64,000 nucleotides of DNA, from contig NZ_VFEU01000002.1 in assembly GCF_007858255.1 (NCBI RefSeq), positions 1-64,000 on the forward strand. The letters are read 5' to 3'. The notes below the pieces were generated by a model that was not told where the DNA came from, ran no database searches, and saw nothing but the letters and a program-made list of their open reading frames with translations. Below are positions 17,850 through 26,219 of this stretch, piece after piece. Positions within the stretch are counted from its first letter, which is position 1, and each line of letters opens with the position of its first letter. A program made the translations under genes and the position numbers. Origin of the DNA: Pseudomonas rhodesiae. Its GTDB lineage: Bacteria > Pseudomonadota > Gammaproteobacteria > Pseudomonadales > Pseudomonadaceae.

Positions 17850-18095
17850 TCAATCTGCCTTTTTGGTTTTTTGGTCATGATCCATCGACTCATGGCTCAT
17901 CTGGCTATGGTCCATTGACCCGTGATCTAGCTTCGGATCGTTTGCCGTTGCTGGCTTGTCCGTTGCTGTAGCAGGAACAGTGGTTGAATGGTCGCTGCCA
18001 TTTTCCTCTGCCAGCACCGTGGACGAGAGTCCACTCAGCAGGACAGCAGCAAAGAGGCAACCCACGAGGGAATTACGATTTAGGTATGTGCTCAC
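17850..18095 (-). CDS. Small His/Met-rich periplasmic protein between copA and copB
   Basis: 81 residues from a GTG at 18095, supported by AGGAGA 7 bases upstream. It has a signal peptide ([21 protein letters not shown]) and then a low-complexity mature part ending in [19 protein letters not shown], the same Met/His copper-binding repeats found in CopA and CopB. It is a likely periplasmic copper sponge. It is cotranscribed with copA (12 bp after its stop) and copB. It could have arisen from the N-terminus of a CopB-like protein. No specific family name is certain. Confidence 0.7.
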   Translation of the reverse strand: MSTYLNRNSLVGCLFAAVLLSGLSSTVLAEENGSDHSTTVPATATDKPATANDPKLDHGSMDHSQMSHESMDHDQKTKKAD

Positions 18096-18107
18096 AGATC
18101 GTCTCCT

Positions 18108-20036
18108 TTACTCATCTACCCGTACTTCACGGAACATGCCCATTTCCATATGGAAAAGCAGGTGACAGTGATATGCCCAACGGCCTAAGGCATCAGCGGT
18201 GACTCGATAGCTGCGTTTGGTACCTGGTGGCATATCGATCGTATGCTTGCGCACCATGAACTTGCCGTTCTCATCCTCGAGGTCACTCCACATGCCGTGA
18301 AGGTGGATGGGGTGGGTCATCATGGTGTCGTTCACCAAGGTGATGCGCAGACGCTCGCCATACTTCAGGCGCAGCGGTTCGGCGTCAGAGAATTTGATGC
18401 CGTTGAACGACCACGAGAACTTCTCCATGTGACCGGTCAAATGAAGCTCGATGGTACGATTTGGCTCGCGGCCGTCAGGGTCTTGGAAAGTGCTTTTCAA
18501 GTCGGAGTAAGTGAGCACTCGACGACCATTGTTCCGCAAGCCTATGCCCGGATCGTTCAGCTTTGGCGTTGGACTCATGGCTTGCATGTCAACCAAGGGA
18601 TTGTTGGTTTCAGAGGCTGGGTGAGTCTGCATTTCTCCACCCATACCGCTCATGCCAGCCATCCCTGACATATCACCACTGCCCATTCCTGCCATCTTGC
18701 TGTGGTCCATGCCAGCCATGTTGGACATGTCGCCTTTGCCCATGCCAGCCATCTTGCTGTGATCCATACCAGCCATGTTAGTCATGTCACCGCTGTCCAT
18801 GCCGGTCATCCCGGTCATGTCACCTTGGTTCATCCCTGCCATCTTGCTGTGATCCATGCCGGCCATGTCGCCACCGCCCATTCCAGCCGAGCTGCCATGG
18901 TCCATACCAGCCATACCGCCCATCCCCATGTCATCCATAGTTACTATAGGACGTGGGTCAATTGCAGGTATCGGTGCCTTTAGGCCTTCACGCACTGCAA
19001 GTGTTCCGCTAGCGTAACCTGTACGATCCATAGACTGGGCGAAGATGGTGTAAGCCTCTTCACTGGCAGGCTCTACGATCACGTCATACGTTTCAGCTAC
19101 GGCGATGCGGAATTCGTCAACGCTCACTGGATTGACGTGTTGGCCGTCGGCGGCCACAACGGTCATTTTCAAACCAGGAATGCGGACGTCGAAATAGCTC
19201 ATCGCCGAGCCGTTGATAAAGCGTAGTCGTAGCTTCTCACCCGGCTTGAAAATACCGGTCCAGTTACCGTTGGGCGCCTGGCCATTCATGAGATAGGTGT
19301 AAGTATCTGCGCTGACGTCTCCAAGGTCGGTTGGGCTCATGTTCATTTCAGCCCACATCTTCCTGTCAGCTACTGTTGCTGACCAACCTTGCTTACTGAC
19401 ATCGTCGATGAAATCACCAACGGTGCGTTTATGGTGGTTGTAGTAGCCCGACTGTTTCTTAAGCTTGGCCATGACGCGACTAGGATCTTCATCGGTCCAG
19501 TCAGTCAACATCACCACGTAGTCGCGGTTGTATTGAAAAGGTTCAGGCTCTTTCGAGTCGATAACGATTGGCCCGTAAACCCCTGCCTGCTCCTGTAAGC
19601 CCGAGTGGCTGTGGTACCAGTACGTACCATTCTGATGAACCTTGAACTTGTACTCGTACATGCCGTCGGGTGCGATGCCATGGAAACTCAAGCCAGGTAC
19701 ACCGTCCATATTGGCCGGCAGAATGATCCCGTGCCAATGGATTGAGGTGTCTTGGTCCAAGCGGTTTTTTACACGCAGGGTGACTGTCTCTCCTTCGCGC
19801 CAACGCAGCAAAGGCCCTGGCAATGATCCATTGATGGTCATGGCTGTTCGCGCCGAGCCGGTAATGTTTACAGGGGTTTCACCAATAAACAGATCAAATT
19901 CATTGCCAGTGAGTACGCTCGGCAGACCTGGACTTGTCACCGCCCATACAGGAGTGCGCCAAAGGCCAAAGCCGCCGAGAATGCCACCAGCGGCCAAGCC
20001 TTTTACGAATGTCCGTCTAGAGGTTTTGGAATGCAT
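18108..20036 (-). CDS. copA: CopA/PcoA multicopper oxidase
   Basis: 642 residues from the ATG at 20036. A Tat signal (SRRTFVKGLAAGG) sends the folded enzyme to the periplasm, where it oxidises Cu(I) and binds copper. Copper ligands are all visible: IHWHG and YWYHSHSG in the first cupredoxin domain, HPIHLHGMW and AYHCHLLFHMEMGMF in the last. Between them (about residues 365-480) is an expanded Met-rich insert with repeated MDHSKMAGM and GDM-x-GM units, longer than needed for the oxidase fold. A copper box (20181-20196) lies upstream. It is followed by the small His/Met gene and copB. Confidence 0.95.
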   Translation of the reverse strand: MHSKTSRRTFVKGLAAGGILGGFGLWRTPVWAVTSPGLPSVLTGNEFDLFIGETPVNITGSARTAMTINGSLPGPLLRWREGETVTLRVKNRLDQDTSIHWHGIILPANMDGVPGLSFHGIAPDGMYEYKFKVHQNGTYWYHSHSGLQEQAGVYGPIVIDSKEPEPFQYNRDYVVMLTDWTDEDPSRVMAKLKKQSGYYNHHKRTVGDFIDDVSKQGWSATVADRKMWAEMNMSPTDLGDVSADTYTYLMNGQAPNGNWTGIFKPGEKLRLRFINGSAMSYFDVRIPGLKMTVVAADGQHVNPVSVDEFRIAVAETYDVIVEPASEEAYTIFAQSMDRTGYASGTLAVREGLKAPIPAIDPRPIVTMDDMGMGGMAGMDHGSSAGMGGGDMAGMDHSKMAGMNQGDMTGMTGMDSGDMTNMAGMDHSKMAGMGKGDMSNMAGMDHSKMAGMGSGDMSGMAGMSGMGGEMQTHPASETNNPLVDMQAMSPTPKLNDPGIGLRNNGRRVLTYSDLKSTFQDPDGREPNRTIELHLTGHMEKFSWSFNGIKFSDAEPLRLKYGERLRITLVNDTMMTHPIHLHGMWSDLEDENGKFMVRKHTIDMPPGTKRSYRVTADALGRWAYHCHLLFHMEMGMFREVRVDE

Positions 20037-20180
20037 GCCGTTTATTTCCAATCAGTCAAAAGGGAAGCCGTGCGAAACAACCGATCATGAGTTGCCCGGA
20101 TCAGCTTTGCCCACCGTCACAAAAGACAAACTCTTACGGCAAGCGAGCTCAGAAATTGCCACATTTAAACCACCGCAGTG

Positions 20181-20196
20181 ATTACATTTCTGTCAG
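20181..20196 (-). promoter_or_regulatory. CopR-type box before copA
   Basis: ATTACATTTCTGTCAG; on the minus strand CTGACAGAAATGTAAT, 145 bp before the copA start. It is one of five similar elements in the copper island. CopR binding is inferred from the repetition upstream of copper genes. Confidence 0.6.
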
Positions 20197-20214
20197 CTTG
20201 GAGGGCCCAGCTAT

Positions 20215-20421
20215 TTAGCAATTTTTGTGATCCATCGCCTTGGCTTTGCTTTCAGCGACGGGAGGTTGGGCATTTTGCGTTTGAGCTACTCGGTACGATT
20301 CCATCGAATTATTCCTGGCCACTTCCATGCGTGCGAAAGTCCGGTCACCACCGCCTTCAGCCATAGCCAAAGAAGAGACGGTCAGAGCCGCGATGACGAA
20401 CAAGGTTTTGATAGGGTTCAT
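20215..20421 (-). CDS. ptrA: PtrA-like small periplasmic protein
   Basis: 68 residues with a signal peptide (NPIKTLFVIAALTVSSLAMA) followed by EGGGDRTFARMEVARNNSM, closely resembling the copper-induced PtrA of P. aeruginosa. The mature part is short and ends AKAMDHKNC, so His, Met and Cys are near the C-terminus. The family is linked to periplasmic copper tolerance; an earlier link to type III secretion repression has been reported for P. aeruginosa. It has its own copper box at 20545 and lies just ahead of copA on the same strand. Confidence 0.8.
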   Translation of the reverse strand: MNPIKTLFVIAALTVSSLAMAEGGGDRTFARMEVARNNSMESYRVAQTQNAQPPVAESKAKAMDHKNC

Positions 20422-20806
20422 TTGGGGGTCCTCGGATGATTATTGGTAACCCCTGAATCCACATCAATCGTTGACTCTTGGGGGGTGAGCTTGAGGCTCA
20501 ATAGGACTATAAGACTCATCCCCTGTCAGGAAGCTTAGGCCAATATTACAGTTGTGTCAGGTTGCGATATTTCTCTTGAGATACAGGGTGATTAGTCCGT
20601 AAGGTCTAAGCTATCCAACGACACATAACCGCCATCCACCATCTAAAATTTACCTGTGCGGTGTTGTAAGTTTCCGGTCACTGCACGATGGCGTGGCGTT
20701 TTTGAGGTTTCGCTGAAATCATACATCGGCTCGGACGCACTACGTTAAGCACTTGAGTGTTCGATAGGTGGGAATTAAATGGCAGCGTAACTAAAGGTGG
20801 CCACCG
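20422..20806. other. Divergent promoter region between ptrA-like gene and flgB
   Basis: 385 bases. It contains the copper box at 20545-20560 serving the minus-strand ptrA-like gene. The flgB-proximal half has no recognisable sigma-54 or sigma-28 flagellar promoter and no coding sequence. Confidence 0.4.
20545..20560 (-). promoter_or_regulatory. CopR-type box before the ptrA-like gene
   Basis: ATTACAGTTGTGTCAG, differing at three positions from the copA box, 124 bp upstream of the ptrA-like start. Confidence 0.5.
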
Positions 20807-21220
20807 GTGAGTATTAATTTTGAAAAAGCGCTTGGCTCCGCAGAAAGAGCATTACTTTTTCGCAGCCAACGAGCTGAGGTACTTAGCAATAATATCGCTA
20901 ATGCCGACACTCCTAACTTTAAGGCCAGAGACTTGGACTTTTCTGCTGTACTGGCTAGCCAAACAGAGGGAGGTTTGGCTACTCCGTTCTCTTTAAAAAC
21001 AACAAACCCGAGACATATTGCCGTAAACGAATTAGCAAGTGATATTCACAGCGGTGCTTTGCTTTACAGTACGCCGAACCAACCTTCCATTGATCAAAAT
21101 ACTGTGGATCAACAGGTCGAGGTCGCAAAGTATACGGAAAATGAAATTCATTTCGAAACCGCCTTTACTAGATTAAATGGAGCATTTAAGGGGCTACTTA
21201 AAGCTCTGCGAGGTGAATAA
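20807..21220 (+). CDS. flgB: Orphan flagellar rod protein FlgB
   Basis: 137 residues from a GTG at 20807, full length for FlgB, a proximal rod subunit of the flagellar basal body. The N-terminal rod motif is intact (RAEVLSNNIANADTPNFKAR), as is the C-terminal NTVDQQVEVAKYTENEIHF...LNGAFKGLLKALRGE. In Pseudomonas flgB normally starts the flgBCDE operon; here no other flagellar gene is nearby and the neighbours on both sides are copper genes. It is more AT-rich than the chromosomal part of the window. It ends against copZ, sharing a terminator. It may be a functional extra copy or a passenger; nothing shows a link to copper. Confidence 0.85.
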   Translation: MSINFEKALGSAERALLFRSQRAEVLSNNIANADTPNFKARDLDFSAVLASQTEGGLATPFSLKTTNPRHIAVNELASDIHSGALLYSTPNQPSIDQNTVDQQVEVAKYTENEIHFETAFTRLNGAFKGLLKALRGE

Positions 21221-21240
21221 TAAACTTTACCCAGCTAGGG

Positions 21241-21263
21241 AATCAGCGCCTCAGGCGCTGATT
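21241..21263. terminator. Bidirectional terminator between flgB and copZ
   Basis: Perfect palindrome AATCAGCGCCT-C-AGGCGCTGATT lying between convergent genes and overlapping the copZ stop codon (21251-21253). T runs flank both sides weakly. Confidence 0.65.
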
Positions 21264-21451
21264 TGGGAAGGGAACCCGAGTGCTTCGACAGTTTTACGGA
21301 CCTGCTCTGGGTTTTCGCTACTTTCGACGCTCACTTTACCGGCAGCGCGATCTACGGAAACCGTAGCCTCGCTGTCCAGTGACTGGATCGCTTTGATGAT
21401 TTTGCTGACGCAGCTACCGCAACCAATGCCTGATACGTTTAAGACGAACAT
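21251..21451 (-). CDS. copZ: CopZ-like copper chaperone
   Basis: 66 residues, a single heavy-metal-associated domain (beta-alpha-beta-beta-alpha-beta). The Cu(I) site is Cys11-Gly-Ser-Cys14 in VSGIGCGSCVSKI. VSVDRAAGKVSVES and EALGFPSQ are the remaining fold landmarks. It would carry Cu(I) in the cytoplasm to the P-type ATPase encoded 111 bp upstream, which lacks an HMA domain of its own. A MerR/CueR-like promoter lies between the two genes. Confidence 0.88.
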   Translation of the reverse strand: MFVLNVSGIGCGSCVSKIIKAIQSLDSEATVSVDRAAGKVSVESSENPEQVRKTVEALGFPSQISA

Positions 21452-21500
21452 GGTTATTCCTCTTGTGCTGGGCGGTCTCTTTTCACCGCAACAACAGCAT

Positions 21501-21526
21501 CAACGTTGACACCACGGTAAGGTCAA
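21501..21526 (-). promoter_or_regulatory. CueR-like promoter before copZ
   Basis: On the minus strand: TTGACC, a 19-base spacer (TTACCGTGGTGTCAACGTT) with partial dyad TTGAC...GTCAA, then GATGCT. MerR-family activators such as CueR act on promoters with an over-long 19-20 base spacer of this kind. No cueR gene is in the window, so a chromosomal CueR would be needed. Confidence 0.5.
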
Positions 21527-21562
21527 GAGTTATATATTGCGGGCTGCGAGCATCGGTTACTC

Positions 21563-23920
21563 TCAATCTATTCGGGTATTCCTCAATCTCAAAGCATTGA
21601 AAACTACAGATGCAGAACTGACGCTCATGGCTAACGCAGCGATCATTGGCGACAGAAGGTGTCCCGTCAGTGGATAGAGCAGGCCTGCGGCGAGGGGAAT
21701 ACCCATTGAGTTGTAAAGGAAGGCGAAACCTAAGTTTTGCCGCATGTTTTTTACCGTTGCAACCGAAAGTGCCCGTGCCCGTAAAATCCCCATCAGGTCG
21801 CCTTTTACCAGCGTGAGCTGCGCGCTATTCATCGCGACGTCAGTCCCTGTCCCCATGGCAATGCCCACATCAGCTCGCGCCAAGGCCGGTGCGTCGTTGA
21901 TACCGTCGCCGGCCATGGCAACCTTTCGACCGTATTGCTGGAGGTCGGCTACCAGACGCTCCTTGTCCTGAGGTTTCACTTCACCATGAACCTCTTCAAT
22001 ACCCATCTCCCTGGCGACAGCACGTGCGGTGGTGATCCCGTCTCCGGTGGCCATGATGATTTTTACGTTATCAGCCTTAAGCTTGGTGACTGCTTCTTTA
22101 GAGGTTGGTTTTATCGGGTCTGAGACCGCCAGTAACCCCGCCAAGACCCCGTCAACTGCTAGATAGATGATGCTGATGCCTTCAAGGCGCAACAACTCTG
22201 CACGGTCTTGTAAGACCTTAGTGCTCACGCCGGCAGCTTCCATAAGTGCAGTGTTGCCCAGCTGTACTTTCTTGCCACCAACGAGGCCACTGACTCCAAT
22301 CCCTGATCCGGACTCAAACGATTCAGGCTTGGTGAGCGCAACATTTTCAGTTCGGGCGTGATCGACGATGGCATGAGCCAAAGGATGTTCGCTGCCTTGA
22401 TCAAGGCTAGCGGCCAGTTGAAGCACATCGTGTGGGTTGAAATCTGGTGTGGCCTCCACACTGTGAAATACCGGCCGTCCCTCTGTCAGGGTCCCCGTTT
22501 TATCGACAATCAGTGTGTCGATCTTGCAGAGATTTTCGATGGCACTGGCATCCCTGAACAGCACACCCATACTGGCGGCTTTACCCGTCGAAACCATGAT
22601 CGACATGGGCGTTGCCAGACCCAGTGCACAGGGGCAAGCGATGATAAGTACGGCGACAGCGTTGATCAGGCCGAAGACCCAGCTGGGTTCAGGGCCGAAC
22701 AGTCCCCAGCCTAAGAGGGTCAGCAACGCAATCGCGATAACCGCCATCACAAAGTAGCCGGCGATCGAGTCGGCCATTCGTTGCATGGGCGCTTTGGAGC
22801 GTTGGGCTAGTGCGACCATTTGTACTATCTGCGACAGCATAGTGTCAGCGCCGACCTTTCGCGCCTCCATCACCAAGCTTCCATGAGTATTAAGCGTGGC
22901 ACCGATCAGACTATCCCCCGCTCTTTTCATGACCGGCACAGGTTCACCAGTGAGCATGGATTCATCCACCGCACTTTCTCCCTCGAGTACAGAGCCATCT
23001 ACTGGCACTTTTTCACCAGGTCTGACCCGCAAATGGTCTCCCAAGTGAACATGGGTAAGAGGAATGTCTTCCTCCTGACCATCATCATTGATCTTGCGTG
23101 CAGTTTTGGGAGACAGGCCTAGAAGGGACTTAATGGCGGCAGAGGTTTGTGAACGTGCTTTGAGCTCAAGAATTTGCCCAAGCAAGGTGAGCGAGATGAT
23201 GACCGCAGCGGCTTCGAAGTATACGCCGATGCGTCCATCTTGCATGAAGGTGGTGGGAAAACTTTGGGGAAATAGGGTTGCCGCGACGCTGTAAAGATAG
23301 GCTGCGGCAGTACCTAAACCAATCAGAGTCCACATGTTTGGACTGCGATTTCTAACAGATGCTATGCCTCTTACAAAAAAGGGCCAACCTGCCCATAAGG
23401 TGACCGGAGTGGCAAGAGCGAACTCGATCCAGTTTTGAATCGAACCATGGAAGAGTTGTAATGAGTGACCCGCCATGGCTAGAAGGGCCACCATTACGGT
23501 TAAAGGCAGCGACCACCAAAAGCGGCGGGTGAAATCCAGGAGCTCGGTTTTGTCATCGTCATCAAGCGCGGGCATGACCGGCTCTAATGTCATGCCACAT
23601 TTAGGGCAATTGCCGGGCCCTGGCTGTCTTATTTCCGGGTGCATAGGACAGGTAAACTCAGTGGCTACCTGTAGCGCGGGCTCTATAGCGGCGCTGCTGG
23701 GTTCAGCGCTGGGATGATTACCAATGTAGCGTTCTGGATCTGCCCGAAATTTCTCTTGGCATTTCTGGCTACAAAATTGATACGTCTGTCCTTGGTAAGA
23801 CTCGCCAAATTTACTTGGAGGTGTAACCGCCATACCGCACACCGGGTCACGTAGATCACCGTCATGGGGCGAGGCAGCGTGGGCGGGACCGTGATCGTGG
23901 TGGCTCGGTGTAGTGGGCAT
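21563..23920 (-). CDS. Copper-exporting P1B-type ATPase with YHS and heavy-metal-binding domains
   Basis: 785 residues; pumps Cu(I) out of the cytoplasm. Domains in order: a His-rich N-terminus ([16 protein letters not shown]); a YHS domain (DPVCGMAV...[12 protein letters not shown], about residues 25-65); a heavy-metal-binding motif ([20 protein letters not shown], about 90-110); membrane helices; the actuator motif LTGEPVPV; the copper site [12 protein letters not shown] in helix 6; the phosphorylation site [17 protein letters not shown]; and [16 protein letters not shown]. It has no classical HMA domain, the CopZ-like gene downstream taking that role. A DUF2933 membrane protein is encoded 2 bases upstream, so the two are coupled. 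Confidence 0.93.
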   Translation of the reverse strand: MPTTPSHHDHGPAHAASPHDGDLRDPVCGMAVTPPSKFGESYQGQTYQFCSQKCQEKFRADPERYIGNHPSAEPSSAAIEPALQVATEFTCPMHPEIRQPGPGNCPKCGMTLEPVMPALDDDDKTELLDFTRRFWWSLPLTVMVALLAMAGHSLQLFHGSIQNWIEFALATPVTLWAGWPFFVRGIASVRNRSPNMWTLIGLGTAAAYLYSVAATLFPQSFPTTFMQDGRIGVYFEAAAVIISLTLLGQILELKARSQTSAAIKSLLGLSPKTARKINDDGQEEDIPLTHVHLGDHLRVRPGEKVPVDGSVLEGESAVDESMLTGEPVPVMKRAGDSLIGATLNTHGSLVMEARKVGADTMLSQIVQMVALAQRSKAPMQRMADSIAGYFVMAVIAIALLTLLGWGLFGPEPSWVFGLINAVAVLIIACPCALGLATPMSIMVSTGKAASMGVLFRDASAIENLCKIDTLIVDKTGTLTEGRPVFHSVEATPDFNPHDVLQLAASLDQGSEHPLAHAIVDHARTENVALTKPESFESGSGIGVSGLVGGKKVQLGNTALMEAAGVSTKVLQDRAELLRLEGISIIYLAVDGVLAGLLAVSDPIKPTSKEAVTKLKADNVKIIMATGDGITTARAVAREMGIEEVHGEVKPQDKERLVADLQQYGRKVAMAGDGINDAPALARADVGIAMGTGTDVAMNSAQLTLVKGDLMGILRARALSVATVKNMRQNLGFAFLYNSMGIPLAAGLLYPLTGHLLSPMIAALAMSVSSASVVFNALRLRNTRID

Positions 23921-23922
23921 AG

Positions 23923-24168
23923 CTATTTCTCTTCCTCGTTGGTTCCTGCCTGATCGCCATGGTCATGTCCGCCATGTCCATGCCCAAAAAAATGCATCAA
24001 TGGACAGATCAACAGGATGAGATAGGGCAAATACGGATAAACGTGGGTGAAATGTTCCCGCACTCCGTAAAAGGCACCGATCGCAATGAGCATGATCAGT
24101 ACAACGCCTGTTTTGCGCCTCCAAAATGGTGGGGAGGTGCTTCCAGCCGGATGCTGCTGGTTATCCAT
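23923..24168 (-). CDS. DUF2933 small membrane protein
   Basis: 81 residues with two membrane segments ([17 protein letters not shown] and [16 protein letters not shown]), then a cytoplasmic or periplasmic tail rich in His ([12 protein letters not shown]). This is the DUF2933 pattern, commonly found beside copper ATPases and DUF411 proteins. Its stop is 2 bases from the ATPase start, suggesting a partner protein that handles copper near the pump. The function is not established. Confidence 0.75.
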   Translation of the reverse strand: MDNQQHPAGSTSPPFWRRKTGVVLIMLIAIGAFYGVREHFTHVYPYLPYLILLICPLMHFFGHGHGGHDHGDQAGTNEEEK

Positions 24169-24262
24169 GATCTAGACCCAGTGTGTGAGCGTGTTGCTCT
24201 GATCTCTGCCTCAGAGCATAGCGAACTCTTGCGTCGACGCGGTTTTAGCGGTCGGTTCAGGC

Positions 24263-24799
24263 TTACTTCAAGTCAAACTGACCGACCATCCCAGACTGGT
24301 AATGACCTGGCACGTTGCAGGCAAATTGAAGTCCAGTTGTGTTGTTGAAGGTCCAGATCAACTCCTTGGTTGCTCCTGGCTCGATCAGCACGCTATTTGG
24401 GTCGTTGTGTTCCATTCCAACCATCTTCATGCCTCCCATGCTATGGCCCATGTTGCCCGACATTTTTCCAGTTCCGGTGGGTGTAAGCGTTCCATTCTGG
24501 AACATGCTCGCCATTTCTTTTTGGTGCGCCGCGTGAGCAGCGGCTTGGCCGATATTGAATTCGTGCAGCAACGCCCCTTTGTTGTGAAGTACAAAGCGAA
24601 CCGTTTCACCGGGCTTTACGTCGACGCTTTTAGTTTTGAAGAAAATATCGCCCATCTCCACATCAACCGTGCGAGTGACCTCTGAGGCGACTCCAGGCTG
24701 ACCGATATCCTCTTTCCCATGACCTACGCTGGCCATCGCCGTAGCGCCGAGGAGTAGGGTGATTGCCGCAATAACTGGGGTAATGAGCTTAGTTTTCAT
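24263..24799 (-). CDS. copI: Periplasmic cupredoxin (CopI-like)
   Basis: 178 residues with a signal peptide (AITLLLGATAMA-S). Single cupredoxin domain: His in GALLHEFN, and Cys, His and Met in FACNVPGHYQSGMVG, the four ligands of a type 1 copper site. A Met/His-rich insert (NMGHSMGGMKMVGMEHND) sits between strands. CopI-like proteins contribute to periplasmic copper tolerance, probably by electron transfer or Cu(I) oxidation. A copper box (24872-24887) lies 73 bp upstream. Confidence 0.85.
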   Translation of the reverse strand: MKTKLITPVIAAITLLLGATAMASVGHGKEDIGQPGVASEVTRTVDVEMGDIFFKTKSVDVKPGETVRFVLHNKGALLHEFNIGQAAAHAAHQKEMASMFQNGTLTPTGTGKMSGNMGHSMGGMKMVGMEHNDPNSVLIEPGATKELIWTFNNTTGLQFACNVPGHYQSGMVGQFDLK

Positions 24800-24871
24800 G
24801 GTGACCTCGAGAGCAAGTGGAAAACACTAGCTATGCTAAAGGGATAGAGCTGCCCGTTAACTGACTTGAAC

Positions 24872-24887
24872 ACTACATTTCTGTCAG
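24872..24887 (-). promoter_or_regulatory. CopR-type box before the cupredoxin gene
   Basis: ACTACATTTCTGTCAG, one base different from the copA box, on the strand and side expected for the gene starting at 24799. Confidence 0.6.
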
Positions 24888-24965
24888 TTTTCCTGAGAAA
24901 ACACGGCGCCCAGATGACGCCGTGTCTAGCAGGGCGGTTCAAAGAGCCCCGTGGGAGTTATTCGG

Positions 24966-25319
24966 TTACTGATGGTTCTCAGAAAGCATCAGTTTGTGCT
25001 CGCGCTGCATTTGGTTCAAAACGTCATCAACCATGGCGTCGTGTTTTTCCATCCAGGCGAGATGTTCCTGAGGTGACATTGATGCTTTTGGATGATCTAG
25101 ATGAAGCTGGTCCATGATCTCGCCCAGTATTTTCATATGCTCGGCCATGTGCACATGGCGTTGCCCTTCAGGAGCTTTTTCAGCTTGTACCAAGGTCGCT
25201 TCGGCTTTGTCGCGCAGACTTTCCATGCGCTCCAGAATCCGATCTGCACCACCTTCAGCCAACGCAGACGCAGAGATGAGTATCGAACTAACAAAGAATA
25301 GGGCTTTTAAACGGTTCAT
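24966..25319 (-). CDS. PtrA-N-terminus periplasmic protein with a helical His-rich domain
   Basis: 117 residues from the ATG at 25319, preceded by GGAGC. The signal peptide NRLKALFFVSSILISASALA is followed by EGGADRILERMESL, the same mature N-terminus as the proteins at 12,212 and 20,215. The remainder is helical and rich in His, Met and Glu (RHVHMAEHMKILGEIMDQLH), suggesting copper binding. It is divergent from copRS with a copper box at 25445 between them. Confidence 0.7.
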   Translation of the reverse strand: MNRLKALFFVSSILISASALAEGGADRILERMESLRDKAEATLVQAEKAPEGQRHVHMAEHMKILGEIMDQLHLDHPKASMSPQEHLAWMEKHDAMVDDVLNQMQREHKLMLSENHQ

Positions 25320-25444
25320 GAGGCAGCTCCTTTTGATTTGTTCTCCGGCTCCTCTAGGTTTCATGCTGAAGAGTCGGTCGAGCACCAGGAAGTACTCATG
25401 CTCGAACCCTAGACAGCACTCGCTGACATCTACCTGAAGCCAAT

Positions 25445-25460
25445 ATTACTTTTCTGTCAG
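25445..25460. promoter_or_regulatory. CopR-type box between the divergent small gene and copRS
   Basis: ATTACTTTTCTGTCAG, one base different from the copA box. It could serve the minus-strand gene starting at 25319, copR at 25524, or both. Confidence 0.6.
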
Positions 25461-25523
25461 CTGCTGGTTGGCAGAGGCATTTCATTGCAGACTCAGCCTC
25501 ACAATTATTCGAGAGCCATCCTC

Positions 25524-26219
25524 ATGAGACTTCTGGTTGCGGAAGACGAACCCAAAATAGGTATTTATTTGCAGCAAGGACTCACTGAGGCGGGGTTCAA
25601 TGTTGATCGCTTTACCAATGGCAAAGACGCGCTTCAGCACGCATTGAGCGAGGCGTATGACCTGCTGATTCTCGATGTGATGATGCCTGGGCTGGATGGC
25701 TGGGAAGTACTTCAAAAAGTGAGAGCATCCGGAAAAAATGTACCAGTGCTTTTCCTCACGGCGCGAGACCGCGTTGAGGATCGAGTAAAAGGACTTGAGC
25801 TGGGCGCAGACGATTACCTGATCAAACCCTTCGCATTTTCTGAACTGCTGGCTCGCGTCAGAACGCTGCTGCGTAGAGGCACCACTGCACCCTCCCAAAC
25901 CCATATGAAATTGGCTGATCTGGAGGTGGACCTCCTCAAGCGCAGGGTTATCCGCGCAGGCAAACGTATAGATCTAACGGCCAAAGAGTTTGCGTTGCTC
26001 GAATTGCTGCTCCGTCGTCGAGGTGAGGTTCTGCCCAAGTCGCTTATTGCTTCCCAGGTCTGGGACATGAACTTTGACAGCGATACTAACGTCATCGAGG
26101 TTGCTGTCAGGAGGCTCAGAGCAAAGATTGATGATGATTTTGAGGTCAAGCTTATCCACACCTCTCGAGGCATGGGGTACATGCTGGATGCGCCGGATTC
26201 GGGGACGGGGTCGGAATGA
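25524..26219 (+). CDS. copR: Copper response regulator CopR
   Basis: 231 residues from the ATG at 25524 ([13 protein letters not shown]). OmpR/PhoB class: receiver domain with the acidic pair Glu7-Asp8, phospho-acceptor Asp51 ([10 protein letters not shown]) and Lys in YLIKPF; winged-helix domain with [20 protein letters not shown] and [15 protein letters not shown]. It is the cytoplasmic regulator activated by CopS when periplasmic copper rises. It overlaps copS by the ATGA motif. The repeated boxes in this island are its likely targets. Confidence 0.92.
   Translation: MRLLVAEDEPKIGIYLQQGLTEAGFNVDRFTNGKDALQHALSEAYDLLILDVMMPGLDGWEVLQKVRASGKNVPVLFLTARDRVEDRVKGLELGADDYLIKPFAFSELLARVRTLLRRGTTAPSQTHMKLADLEVDLLKRRVIRAGKRIDLTAKEFALLELLLRRRGEVLPKSLIASQVWDMNFDSDTNVIEVAVRRLRAKIDDDFEVKLIHTSRGMGYMLDAPDSGTGSE

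Noticed and set aside
18660-18920. Repeated DNA inside copA considered as a tandem repeat element
   Set aside because: It is in frame and codes for the Met-rich copper-binding units of CopA.
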